This document shows positions 1-8,131 of a DNA stretch of 64,000 nt, piece after piece. Each line of letters begins with the position of its first letter. Position 1 is the first letter of the stretch. The notes below the pieces were generated by a model. That model was given only the letters and a program-made list of their open reading frames with translations. It had not been told where the DNA came from and ran no database searches. Origin of the DNA: Collinsella intestinalis DSM 13280 (GTDB lineage: Bacteria; Actinomycetota; Coriobacteriia; Coriobacteriales; Coriobacteriaceae); contig NZ_GG692710.1 of the NCBI RefSeq assembly GCF_000156175.1, forward strand, positions 589,961 to 653,960. The letters are read 5' to 3'. The translations under genes and the position numbers were made by a program.

Positions 1-129
1 GCGCAGCCCGCACCCGCCGTCGACCCCGTGCGCGCCGCGTCGATGAACCTTGGCGCCGGCATGGTGCAGTCCCTGCGCGCCACGCTCGACGCGAACGGCG
101 CCACCTGCGGTTCCTCCGACAAGCAGTAA
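1..129 (+). CDS. C-terminal tail of an upstream suf-operon gene (partial)
   Basis: An open frame enters from the left window edge and stops at TAA 127-129, giving 42 residues that end in ATCGSSDKQ. It lies only 10 bases before the sufB start, so it is almost certainly cotranscribed with sufB. By suf-operon convention the gene before sufB would be sufC (the Fe-S assembly ATPase). However, the visible tail shows no recognisable SufC motif, so the identity is positional inference only. Confidence 0.5.
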   Translation, partial: AQPAPAVDPVRAASMNLGAGMVQSLRATLDANGATCGSSDKQ

Positions 130-139
130 GGGGCACGCG

Positions 140-1552
140 ATGGCAAAGAACCGCACCGAGGTCGCGGACATCGACCGCAGCCTCTACGACTTCCGCTATG
201 GCGAGGAGGGCTTCGAGCGCCTGGACGCCGGCCTCACACCCGATATCGTGCGCGAGATCTCCGAGCGCAAGAACGAGCCCGCCTGGATGCTCGAGCGTCG
301 TCTCAAGTCGCTCGAGATCTACCACAATACGCCCAACCCCACCTGGGGCCCGGGCATCGAGGGCCTGGACATGGATCACATCGTGACCTACGTCAAGCCC
401 AACACCGACCAGAAGAACGACTGGGAGTCCGTCCCTGACGATATTAAGGACACCTTCGAGCGCCTCGGCATCCCCGAGGCGGAGCGCAGCTACCTCGCGG
501 GCGTTGGCGCACAGTACGACTCCGAGCTCGTCTACCACAACATGCAGGACACCGCCGCCAAGATGGGCATCGTCTACTCCGGCATCGAGGAGGCCCTGCA
601 GATCCCCGAATGGGAGGCCATCATCCGCGAGAAGTTCATGACGCTCATCCCACCCACCGACCACAAGTTCGCCGCCCTGCACGGCGCGGTGTGGTCCGGC
701 GGCTCCTTCGTCTACGTGCCGAAGGGCATCAAGCTCGACTTCCCGCTGCAGAGCTACTTCCGCCTGAACGCGAAGGGTGCCGGCCAGTTCGAGCACACCC
801 TCATCGTGGTCGAGGACGACGCGGACCTGCACTTCATCGAGGGCTGCTCCGCGCCCAAGTACAACGTGGCCAACCTGCATGCGGGCGCTGTCGAGCTCTT
901 TGTTGGCAAGCGCGCGCACCTGCGGTACTCGACCATCGAGAACTGGTCGAAGAACATGTACAACTTAAACACCAAGCGTGCCCGCTGCGAGGAGGAGGGC
1001 GAGATCGAATGGATCTCGGGCTCCTTCGGCAGCCATGTGGGCTACCTCTACCCCATGAGCGTCCTCGCGGGCCGCAAGAGCCGCTCGAGCTTCACCGGCA
1101 TCACGTTCGCCGGCACCGGCCAGAACCTCGATACCGGCTGCAAGGTCGTGCTCGGCGCGCCCGACACCACCGCCACGGTCGAGACCAAGTCCATCTCCAA
1201 GGGCGGCGGCATCTCCACCTTCCGCAGCTCCATCGTGGCCACCCCGGCCGCCGAGGGATCCGCGGCGAGCGTCTCGTGCCAGTCACTCATGCTCGACGAC
1301 ATCAGCCGTTCGGACACCATCCCCGCGATGGACATCCGCGCCAAGAACGTCGACATCGGGCATGAGGCGACCATCGGCCGCATCGGCGACGATAAGATCT
1401 TCTATCTCATGAGCCGCGGCATCTCCGAGGAGGAGGCCCGCACCATGATCGTGAACGGCTTTGCGAATCCCGTTTCCAAGGAGCTCCCGCTCGAATACGC
1501 CGTCGAGATGAACAACCTGATCAAGCTCGAGATGGAAGGGGCGATCGGATAA
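140..1552 (+). CDS. sufB: Fe-S cluster assembly protein SufB
   Basis: 470-residue scaffold subunit of the SufBCD complex, which assembles Fe-S clusters in the cytosol using sulfur from SufS. Length and sequence match the SufB family along the whole chain. The C-terminal part carries the conserved histidine-containing stretch DIGHEATIGRIGDDKIFYLM and then an SRGISEEEA motif typical of the SufB/SufD core. An upstream in-frame start at 50 exists but would lie within the preceding gene. ATG 140 has an AAGGGG ribosome site and gives the family N-terminus. The stop overlaps the sufD start (TAATG), so the two are translationally coupled. Confidence 0.97.
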   Translation: MAKNRTEVADIDRSLYDFRYGEEGFERLDAGLTPDIVREISERKNEPAWMLERRLKSLEIYHNTPNPTWGPGIEGLDMDHIVTYVKPNTDQKNDWESVPDDIKDTFERLGIPEAERSYLAGVGAQYDSELVYHNMQDTAAKMGIVYSGIEEALQIPEWEAIIREKFMTLIPPTDHKFAALHGAVWSGGSFVYVPKGIKLDFPLQSYFRLNAKGAGQFEHTLIVVEDDADLHFIEGCSAPKYNVANLHAGAVELFVGKRAHLRYSTIENWSKNMYNLNTKRARCEEEGEIEWISGSFGSHVGYLYPMSVLAGRKSRSSFTGITFAGTGQNLDTGCKVVLGAPDTTATVETKSISKGGGISTFRSSIVATPAAEGSAASVSCQSLMLDDISRSDTIPAMDIRAKNVDIGHEATIGRIGDDKIFYLMSRGISEEEARTMIVNGFANPVSKELPLEYAVEMNNLIKLEMEGAIG

Positions 1553-2814
1553 TGAAGATGCCAGGTATGACTATCCGCCATGCGTCCGCCATGCCCGCCT
1601 CCACCTGGAGCTGGCTCAAGATGAACGACGTGACGATTCAGATCCCCGACGACCTCGAGCGCAACTGCCAGGTCGAGATTGAGGCGGGAGACACACTCGA
1701 CAACACCACCAGCTTCGAAGGCTCCGTCGCCGCACTCCAAGAGCGTATCGACAGTGCACGCACGGACAAGCCGGCCGATGAGCGCGCCATGATCACCGCC
1801 GCCACTGGCGCCGACCGTGGAGCCGAGGAGCTCTACATTCCCGCACTCTCAACCTATGAGCATCGCGCCGCGCTCTCCGAAATCGCTTGCGACATCGCCA
1901 ACGATTTTGAAACCGGCGTGGGCGCCGATATGCGCGCCTACCTCAACTTCCTTGCGGGCGGCACCGCCGTGCTCGCCACCGAGGAGGGTGAGGAAGCCGA
2001 GGCCACGATCCGCGTCACTACGCACGAGGGCGAGGCTTCGGGCGCCAGCATCGACATCGTCGCGGCGCCCAACTCCACCTTCTCCATCGCGCTCTCCCTC
2101 GACAGCGCCGCCGATGCCCCCGCCTTCATGGGTTCCACCATGCGTGTGTTCGCCGGCGCCGGGGCACGCGTCGACATCACGGTGTACCTCACCGCATCCG
2201 ATGCCGTCACCTGCGTCGAGGATTCCGGATTCGTTCTGGACAAGGACGCTCGTGTGAGCGTGCGCCACGTGGTCCTGGGCGGCGGCTTCACCGCCACCGG
2301 CCTCGCGGCCGACCTGCGCGGCGACCGCTCCCGCATCGACGTCGACACGAGCTATCTCGCTTCGGGCACCCAACAGCGCGACTTCAACTACATCATCCGC
2401 CATCGCGGGCGCAAGACCGTCTCCAACATGGATGCCAACGGCGTACTCACGGGCACGTCCAAGAAGTGCCTGCGCGGCACCATCGACCTCATCCACGGGG
2501 CAAAGGGCGCCGAGGGCAACGAGCGCGAGACTGTGCTGCTGGCGAGCAAGGGCGTGGACAACAAAACCGTCCCGAACATCCTGTGCGATGAGGACGACGT
2601 CGCGGGCAACCACGGAGCAACCATCGGCCACGTGCGTCCCGATCAGCTCTTCTACGCGGCATGCCGCGGCCTCTCCCAGGAGCAGACCGAGGCCCTGTTC
2701 CTTTCCGCAAAGCTCGAGGACGCCGCGCTGCAGGCGCCCAATGACGCCGTGCGCGCCAACGTCGTGCGCCTCGGCAACCAGATCATCCCGCATTTTGAGG
2801 AGGAGATCGCGTGA
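1552..2814 (+). CDS. sufD: Fe-S cluster assembly protein SufD
   Basis: 420-residue paralogue of SufB that forms the SufBC2D scaffold with it and SufC. The C-terminal core keeps the SufB/SufD signature (GNHGATIGHVRPDQLFY followed by ACRGLSQEQTEALFL). The N-terminal half is divergent, as usual for SufD. The start ATG shares a base with the sufB stop and the end overlaps the GTG start of sufS by four bases, so sufB, sufD and sufS form one tightly coupled unit. Confidence 0.95.
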   Translation: MKMPGMTIRHASAMPASTWSWLKMNDVTIQIPDDLERNCQVEIEAGDTLDNTTSFEGSVAALQERIDSARTDKPADERAMITAATGADRGAEELYIPALSTYEHRAALSEIACDIANDFETGVGADMRAYLNFLAGGTAVLATEEGEEAEATIRVTTHEGEASGASIDIVAAPNSTFSIALSLDSAADAPAFMGSTMRVFAGAGARVDITVYLTASDAVTCVEDSGFVLDKDARVSVRHVVLGGGFTATGLAADLRGDRSRIDVDTSYLASGTQQRDFNYIIRHRGRKTVSNMDANGVLTGTSKKCLRGTIDLIHGAKGAEGNERETVLLASKGVDNKTVPNILCDEDDVAGNHGATIGHVRPDQLFYAACRGLSQEQTEALFLSAKLEDAALQAPNDAVRANVVRLGNQIIPHFEEEIA

Positions 2815-4154
2815 TCGACACCGAGAACGTGACGTGCGACACCTGCACGGCTCCGTCTGAATTCGTCTTCGATGCTTCCGACGAGGTCAGCCGCGGCTGG
2901 CCGCGCGTCGATATCGAGCTCAACCCCTTCAAGGGCGACTTCCCACTGCTCGCCCAGCACCCCGAACTCGCCTTCCTGGACAGCGGTGCCACCGCTCAAC
3001 GTCCCGCCTGCGTGCTCGAGGCGCAGAAGACCTTCTATGAGACGATGAACGCCAACCCGCTGCGTGGCCTGTACTCGCTCTCCGTCGAGGCGACCGAGGC
3101 CATCGCGAAGGTCCGCTCGCAGGTCGCCGAGCTCATCGGCGCCGTGGACGAGCGCGGTCGCGCCCGCGCCAACGAGGTCGTCTTCTGCCGCAACACGAGC
3201 GAAGCCCTGAACATCGTAGCCAAAGGCTTTGCCCCGCGCGTGCTCGAGCCTGGCGACGAGGTTGTCATCTCCATCATGGAGCACCACTCCAACCTCATCC
3301 CCTGGCAGCAGGTCTGCCGCGAGACCGGCGCGAAGCTCGTCTACCTCTACCCAACCCCCACCGGCCAGATCACCGACGACGAGATCGCCGCCAAGATCGG
3401 CCCTGCGACCAAGATCGTCTCCTGCGGCCACGTCTCCAACGTGCTCGGCGTGGAGAACCCCATCGCCAAGCTCGCCGCGGCCGCTCACGCCAACGGCGCC
3501 TACATGGTGGTCGACGCCGCGCAGTCCGTCCCGCACATGGCCCTCGACGTGCGGGAGCTCGGGGCCGACTTCCTGGCTTTCTCCGCGCACAAGGCCCTCG
3601 GCCCCATGGGCGTTGGCGTGCTATGGGGTCGCACGGACCTGCTCGATCGCACCGACCCGGTCTACACCGGCGGCGAGATGATCGACTCCGTCACCGAGCA
3701 GGGAGCCACCTGGGCCCCCGTGCCCGAGAAGTTCGAGGCCGGCACGCAAGACGCCGCGGGCATCTACGCCACGGGCGTCGCGCTGGACTACCTCGTGAAC
3801 AAGGTCGGCTACGAGACCGTCGCCGAGCGCGAGCGCGCACTCGTCCACTACGCCATGAGCCGTATGGTCGAGCTTCCCTTCGTCGACATCGTCGGGTCCA
3901 TCTACTGGGACCAGCACCATGGCGCCATCAGCTTCAACGTGCGCGGTATCCACCCGCACGACGTCGCCAGCATCATGGACATGGACGGCGTGTGCATCCG
4001 CGCAGGCCACCACTGCGCTCAGCCGCTGCTCACCTGGCTTCAGGTCGAGAATCTCGCCTGCTGCCGCGCCAGCATCGCCTTCTACAACGACAAGTACGAC
4101 ATTGATCGCTTCATCGACTCCCTGAACCATGTCTGGAGCGTCTTCCACAACTAG
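2811..4154 (+). CDS. sufS: Cysteine desulfurase SufS
   Basis: 447-residue PLP-dependent class V aminotransferase-fold enzyme that removes sulfur from cysteine and hands it as persulfide to the suf scaffold. The PLP lysine is Lys261 in FSAHKALGPMG. The persulfide-forming cysteine is Cys402 in RAGHHCAQPLL, the group II (SufS/CsdA) arrangement. The start is GTG 2811, overlapping sufD. The family usually starts close to the segment NPFKGDFPLL, so about 40 extra N-terminal residues are present; they include a CDTC pair. No better internal start with a ribosome site is visible. Confidence 0.95.
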   Translation: MIDTENVTCDTCTAPSEFVFDASDEVSRGWPRVDIELNPFKGDFPLLAQHPELAFLDSGATAQRPACVLEAQKTFYETMNANPLRGLYSLSVEATEAIAKVRSQVAELIGAVDERGRARANEVVFCRNTSEALNIVAKGFAPRVLEPGDEVVISIMEHHSNLIPWQQVCRETGAKLVYLYPTPTGQITDDEIAAKIGPATKIVSCGHVSNVLGVENPIAKLAAAAHANGAYMVVDAAQSVPHMALDVRELGADFLAFSAHKALGPMGVGVLWGRTDLLDRTDPVYTGGEMIDSVTEQGATWAPVPEKFEAGTQDAAGIYATGVALDYLVNKVGYETVAERERALVHYAMSRMVELPFVDIVGSIYWDQHHGAISFNVRGIHPHDVASIMDMDGVCIRAGHHCAQPLLTWLQVENLACCRASIAFYNDKYDIDRFIDSLNHVWSVFHN

Positions 4155-4165
4155 TCGCACGCGCA

Positions 4166-4196
4166 CCTCAATTTAGGGACAGTCCCTAAATTGAGG
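4166..4196. repeat. Perfect 14-bp-arm palindrome, GGGGAC/GGGAC family
   Basis: Between sufS and sufU lies a palindrome with 14-base arms (CCTCAATTTAGGGA and its complement) around CAG. There is no T-run, so it is not a standard terminator. Variants recur at 4658, 23233, 32121, 36340 and 46528, which points to a dispersed REP-like repeat. Confidence 0.8.
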
Positions 4197-4222
4197 TTTT
4201 CAGTACACGAAAGGACCCGAGC

Positions 4223-4645
4223 ATGGGCAACCTCTACGGCTCCGCCTCTTTCATGGAGCACAATACACATCCCGACTACAAGTACGAGATGGATGCCCCC
4301 ACGCACACGCACGACGGCATCAACCCTAGCTGCGGTGACGAGCTCACGCTCTCGCTGCGCGTCGAGAACGGCGTGATCGTCGAGGCCGCGTTCACCGGTC
4401 ACGGCTGCGCCATCTCCCAGGCATCGGCCGACATTATGGCCGAGCTCATCACCGACGAGACCGTTGAGGAGGCAAAGCGCCTCTCGAGCCTTTTCCTCGC
4501 CATGATCCGCGGCGAGGAGCTCTCCGAGGAGGATTTCGAAGACCTCGACGAGGCCGCTCAGCTTAAGGACATCTCGCACATGCCGGCGCGTGTGAAGTGC
4601 GCCGAACTCGCCTGGCGCACCCTCGACGGCATGCTCGATGCCTAG
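4223..4645 (+). CDS. sufU: SufU-type Fe-S scaffold / zinc sulfurtransferase
   Basis: 140-residue IscU-fold protein. The expected metal ligands of SufU are all present: Cys37 and Asp39 (SCGDE), Cys62 (GHGCAIS) and Cys126 (RVKCAELAW). The 20-odd residue insertion between the second and third cysteines is the hallmark of SufU, not IscU. In Gram-positive suf systems SufU is a zinc-dependent acceptor that takes the persulfide sulfur from SufS. ATG 4223 has an AAAGGA site. It is separated from sufS by a palindromic repeat but is still on the same strand and clearly part of the suf locus. Confidence 0.94.
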   Translation: MGNLYGSASFMEHNTHPDYKYEMDAPTHTHDGINPSCGDELTLSLRVENGVIVEAAFTGHGCAISQASADIMAELITDETVEEAKRLSSLFLAMIRGEELSEEDFEDLDEAAQLKDISHMPARVKCAELAWRTLDGMLDA

Positions 4646-4657
4646 AGCCCTTCCACG

Positions 4658-4693
4658 CCCCTCGATTTGGGGACTGTCCCTAAATTGAGGGGG
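4658..4693. repeat. Imperfect GGGGAC-family palindrome after sufU
   Basis: Arms CCCCTCGATTTGGGGA and TCCCTAAATTGAGGGG pair with a few mismatches around CTG. It has the same core as the palindrome at 4166-4196. It sits between sufU and the osmolyte transporter and might act as a transcription barrier, but no T-run follows. Confidence 0.7.
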
Positions 4694-4749
4694 CACAAGG
4701 CGGCCACGCTCAATTCACCCGTCACCGTTTGCGACCTCGTTGAACCAAG

Positions 4750-5409
4750 GTGGAGATGATCCAGCAGATTACGACATACTTTTCCGAGCATGGGGCCGAA
4801 TGGGTCCAGATGGTCATCGACCATCTCGCCATCAGCGGCATGGCACTCGCCGCGGCGCTCGCCATCGCGGTCCCACTCGGCATCTTGTGTTCCCAGCACG
4901 CATGGAGCGAACGACTCGCCACCGGGACAGCTGGGGTCCTTCGCGTGATCCCCAGCCTGGCGATTCTCATTATCTGCGTACCGTACCTGGGCGTGGGCAC
5001 CGTGCCCGCAGTCGTGGCGCTCACCGTCCTCGCCATCCCGCCCATCCTCATCAACACGGCCGTCGCATTGAGAAGCGTCCCCGCCGATGTCATAGAGGCG
5101 GGAGTCGGCATGGGCATGAGTCCGGCTCGTCTCTGGCTCACCGTCAAGGCGCCGCTCGCCTTCCCGCTTGCCTTCTCCGGTGTCCGCACCGCCGCTTCCG
5201 AAATCATCGCATCCGCAACACTCGCAGCGTATATCGGGGCGGGCGGCCTGGGTATCCTCATCTATACCGGGCTCGGAGCGCTCCGTAACGTCCTGCTCTG
5301 GATCGGCGGCATCTCCGTCGCCGTGCTCTCGTTGATCGTCAATCGCGTGCTCGCCATGGTCGATCGACGCATCCGCACGTACGAACACGTCGGCTCATCC
5401 GCCCGCTGA
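4750..5409 (+). CDS. Glycine betaine/choline-type ABC transporter permease (first)
   Basis: 219-residue (217 if ATG 4756 is used) integral membrane protein with about five to six hydrophobic segments and the binding-protein-dependent permease EAA loop (VIEAGVGMGMSPARLWLTVKAPLAFP), the site that contacts the ATPase. Sequence and neighbours fit the OpuCB/OpuCD family that imports quaternary ammonium osmolytes. The frame begins at GTG 4750, but ATG 4756 lies better behind AAGGTGG. It is the first gene of a four-gene importer operon that ends at 8070. Confidence 0.88.
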   Translation: MEMIQQITTYFSEHGAEWVQMVIDHLAISGMALAAALAIAVPLGILCSQHAWSERLATGTAGVLRVIPSLAILIICVPYLGVGTVPAVVALTVLAIPPILINTAVALRSVPADVIEAGVGMGMSPARLWLTVKAPLAFPLAFSGVRTAASEIIASATLAAYIGAGGLGILIYTGLGALRNVLLWIGGISVAVLSLIVNRVLAMVDRRIRTYEHVGSSAR

Positions 5410-5541
5410 TTCTACGGACGGCCCTCGTTCCCGCCCATCGACCTCGGCGCAGCATGACCAACCGGCCGCCCGGCAATGTGAGAGCCGCCGTTGATCAGCC
5501 CTTCTAATCAGGCACGTGTCATTCCTTCCGAAAGGACCATC

Positions 5542-6453
5542 ATGAACACCACAATCACCCGTCGCAGCGCTCTAGCCCTATGTGGCACCGCAACACTCTC
5601 ATTCCTGAGCTCCTCATCTCTTTCCGGTTGCGGAAACTCCAAAGGCAGCGAGAACGCCATCACGGTCGGCTCGAAGGCCTTCACCGAGGGCGTCATCCTC
5701 TCCGAGCTCTACGCCCTTGCCCTGGAGGACGCGGGATTCAATGTCAATCGCTCGTTTGAGATCTCGGGTTCACTCATTCACACCGCCATCGAAAACGGCG
5801 ACATCGACCTGTACCCCGAATACACGGGCACCGGCCTCATCTCCGTCCTCAAGATGGACCCCCTGACCGACCCCGAGGAGGTCTACGAGACCGTTAAGAG
5901 CGCCTATGCCGATCGGTTCGATCTAGTATGGCTGAGCAAGTCCGAGGCTGCCGATGGCCAGGGGCTTGTGATTCGCACCGAGGCCGCAAAGAAGTACGGG
6001 ATCAAGACCATCTCCGACCTGCAGGCCCACGCCGAAGACCTGCGCTTCGCCAGCCAGGGTCAATTCGACGAGCGAGCCGACGGCCTCCCCGCCCTCGAGG
6101 CCACCTATGGCCCCTTCGACTGGAAGGCCTCCGCGATTTACGACGAGGGTTTGAAGTACGAGGTGCTTCGCAACGACGAGGCCGACGTCACCCCCGCTTA
6201 CACCACAGAAGCCCAGCTCACCTACCCCAGCTTCACGCTGCTCGAGGATGACAAGCACGTTTGGCCGCCCTACAACGTGGCTCCCGTCGTGCGCGCCGAA
6301 GTCCTCGAGGCCAACCCCGGTATCGCCGAGGCGCTCGATCGCGTGAACGCCGCCCTCACCACCGAGGAGCTCACGCGCCTCAACGCCCGCGTTGACATCG
6401 ACAAGGAGGATTACGAGGACGTCGCGAAGGACTACTACGACTCCATTTCATAG
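5542..6453 (+). CDS. Osmolyte-binding lipoprotein of the ABC transporter (OpuAC/ProX-type)
   Basis: 303-residue extracytoplasmic binding protein. The N-terminus has paired arginines (TRRSALAL), a hydrophobic stretch and the lipobox LSGC with acylated Cys30, so it is a lipoprotein, possibly Tat-exported. The mature part opens with ITVGSKAFTEGVILSELYA, typical of the OpuAC family that binds betaine, carnitine or choline in an aromatic cage. A TTG start at 5491 is also open, but ATG 5542 has GAAAGGA and gives a clean signal peptide. It lies 131 bases after the first permease gene. Confidence 0.9.
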   Translation: MNTTITRRSALALCGTATLSFLSSSSLSGCGNSKGSENAITVGSKAFTEGVILSELYALALEDAGFNVNRSFEISGSLIHTAIENGDIDLYPEYTGTGLISVLKMDPLTDPEEVYETVKSAYADRFDLVWLSKSEAADGQGLVIRTEAAKKYGIKTISDLQAHAEDLRFASQGQFDERADGLPALEATYGPFDWKASAIYDEGLKYEVLRNDEADVTPAYTTEAQLTYPSFTLLEDDKHVWPPYNVAPVVRAEVLEANPGIAEALDRVNAALTTEELTRLNARVDIDKEDYEDVAKDYYDSIS

Positions 6454-6469
6454 CAGTCGCGGCACTTCA

Positions 6470-6600
6470 ATGAGGTTTTTCGTACTGATTCCGGCAGGTT
6501 CGAAGTACATTCCCTTGTCGGCGCTTCCCCAACTGGGGCTTTGTCAGGGCCCAGCGCGCCTCTACTTCGCAAAACCCAACACGAGTACGAAAAACCTCAT
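6470..6600. repeat. 131-bp element with 17-bp inverted ends, within the osmolyte operon
   Basis: The 17 bases ATGAGGTTTTTCGTACT at 6470-6486 recur as an exact inverted copy at 6584-6600. They lie between the binding-protein gene and the ATPase gene, and the interior has no reading frame of note. Size and form match the other long inverted repeats in this window (14543, 39576, 51543), though the end sequence differs. Confidence 0.75.
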
Positions 6601-6655
6601 CCAACATCAGCTCCCGACATGACAAGGCAACGTTACGAGCGGAGAAGGACGGCTC

Positions 6656-7417
6656 ATGACCCCGGCAGTTGAATTCAAAAATGTCACCAAGCGCTTCCCG
6701 GGCGCGGCGGCACCGGCGCTCGACCGCGTCTCCCTGGCGATCGATCCCGGTGAACTCGTCTGCGTGCTCGGCACCTCAGGTGGCGGCAAAACCACGTTCA
6801 TCAAGCTCATCAACCGCCTGCACGATCCCGACACGGGAACCGTGCTGGTGAACGGCCAGGATGTGTCGCAGGTCGACCCTGTCGAGCTGCGCCGGGGCAT
6901 CGGCTATGTCATCCAGCAGACGGGACTGTTCCCGCACATGACCGTCGCCGAGAACATCGCCTGCGTGCCCAAAATCCTCAAGTGGAACCGCGGGCGCATC
7001 GACGCCCGCGTGGACGAGCTGCTTGAGCTCGTCCACCTCGACCCAGCCGATTTTCGCGACCGCTACCCCGCCCAGCTCTCCGGCGGTCAACAACAGCGCG
7101 TGGGGCTCGTGCGTGCATTGGCCGCCTCGCCCGAGATCATGCTGCTCGACGAACCCTTCGGCGCCATCGATGCGATCACCCGCGCCAAACTGCAGGACGA
7201 GCTGCTACGCATCCACCGCGGCAGTGGCAAGACCTTCATCTTCGTAACGCACGACGTCACCGAGGCGCTCAAGCTGGGCACCAAGGTCCTGGTGGTCGAT
7301 GCCGGCCGCGTGCAGCAATACGCCACCCCCGAAGAGCTGCTCGCACATCCCGCCACGCCCTTCATACGCGAGCTGCTCGAAACGCAGGGCTACACGCCCG
7401 AGGGCAGGAGGGCGTGA
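6656..7417 (+). CDS. Osmolyte ABC transporter ATP-binding protein (OpuCA-like, no CBS domains)
   Basis: 253-residue ABC ATPase that powers the importer encoded around it. The Walker A motif is GTSGGGKT (39-46), the signature is LSGGQQQRV and the Walker B is MLLDEPFGAID, followed by the switch histidine in VTHD. OpuCA homologues often carry C-terminal CBS domains that sense ionic strength; this protein ends shortly after the nucleotide-binding domain, so that sensor is absent. ATG 6656 lies behind GGAGAAGGA. The stop overlaps the next start (TGATG). Confidence 0.93.
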   Translation: MTPAVEFKNVTKRFPGAAAPALDRVSLAIDPGELVCVLGTSGGGKTTFIKLINRLHDPDTGTVLVNGQDVSQVDPVELRRGIGYVIQQTGLFPHMTVAENIACVPKILKWNRGRIDARVDELLELVHLDPADFRDRYPAQLSGGQQQRVGLVRALAASPEIMLLDEPFGAIDAITRAKLQDELLRIHRGSGKTFIFVTHDVTEALKLGTKVLVVDAGRVQQYATPEELLAHPATPFIRELLETQGYTPEGRRA

Positions 7418-8070
7418 TGGGCCTGTTGTCATACATGGCCACGCACGCCGACGACCTGCTCGAGGCGACAGCCGAGCACCTCATGCTGCTGGGCGCGACC
7501 ATGCTCATCTCCTGTGCCATCGCCGCGCTCATCACCGTTGCCTGTCTACGGAGCCGACCGCTCGGCAATGCCGTAGTAGAGGTCCTCGGGGCAGCGTACG
7601 CCATTCCCAGTCTCGCACTGTTCGCCCTGCTCATCCCTCTGACCGGATTGGGCTTCACCAGCGCCGTCATCGTCATGGTGGTATACAACCAGTTCATGCT
7701 CGTCCGCAATGCTCTCGAGGGTATTCGTGGCGTTGACCCGGCACTTATCGAAGCTGCGCGCGGCATGGGCCTGAGCGATTCGCAAGTGCTGATCAAAGTG
7801 CAGCTGCCCCTCGCCCTTCCCGCCATCATCGCCGGCGTACGCCTGGCTTGCATCTCCACCGTCGGTATTGCCACCATCGCGGCAACCATCAACGCCGGGG
7901 GACTCGGCATGATCCTGCTCAGCGGTCTGCGGAGCATGAACATCGACAAGATCCTCGCTGGCACGATTTGCTGCGCCGCCCTCGCACTCGCCCTCGATGG
8001 CACGCTCAGGCTTATCGAAGCGCGTAGCCATCTTGTGCATCGGGACAAGCCCGGGGCCGCACGGCGGTAG
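7417..8070 (+). CDS. Glycine betaine/choline-type ABC transporter permease (second)
   Basis: 217-residue permease, a paralogue of the product of 4750-5409, with the same EAA loop (LIEAARGMGLSDSQVLIKVQLPLALP). The pair presumably forms a heterodimeric channel, as OpuCB and OpuCD do. GTG 7414 is possible, but ATG 7417 has the better spacing from AGGAGGG and overlaps the ATPase stop by one base. It is the last gene of the transporter operon. The gene order permease, binding protein, ATPase, permease differs from the Bacillus opuC order. Confidence 0.9.
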   Translation: MGLLSYMATHADDLLEATAEHLMLLGATMLISCAIAALITVACLRSRPLGNAVVEVLGAAYAIPSLALFALLIPLTGLGFTSAVIVMVVYNQFMLVRNALEGIRGVDPALIEAARGMGLSDSQVLIKVQLPLALPAIIAGVRLACISTVGIATIAATINAGGLGMILLSGLRSMNIDKILAGTICCAALALALDGTLRLIEARSHLVHRDKPGAARR

Positions 8071-8131
8071 ACGGGTACACTGTGTACACGGCCGCGACGA
8101 CGCGGCGCACGATGCACCATGGAGGCAAGGC

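Noticed and set aside
4166-4196. Terminator between sufS and sufU
   Set aside because: Perfect hairpin but no T-run, and the same palindrome recurs in unrelated gaps, so it is treated as a repeat.
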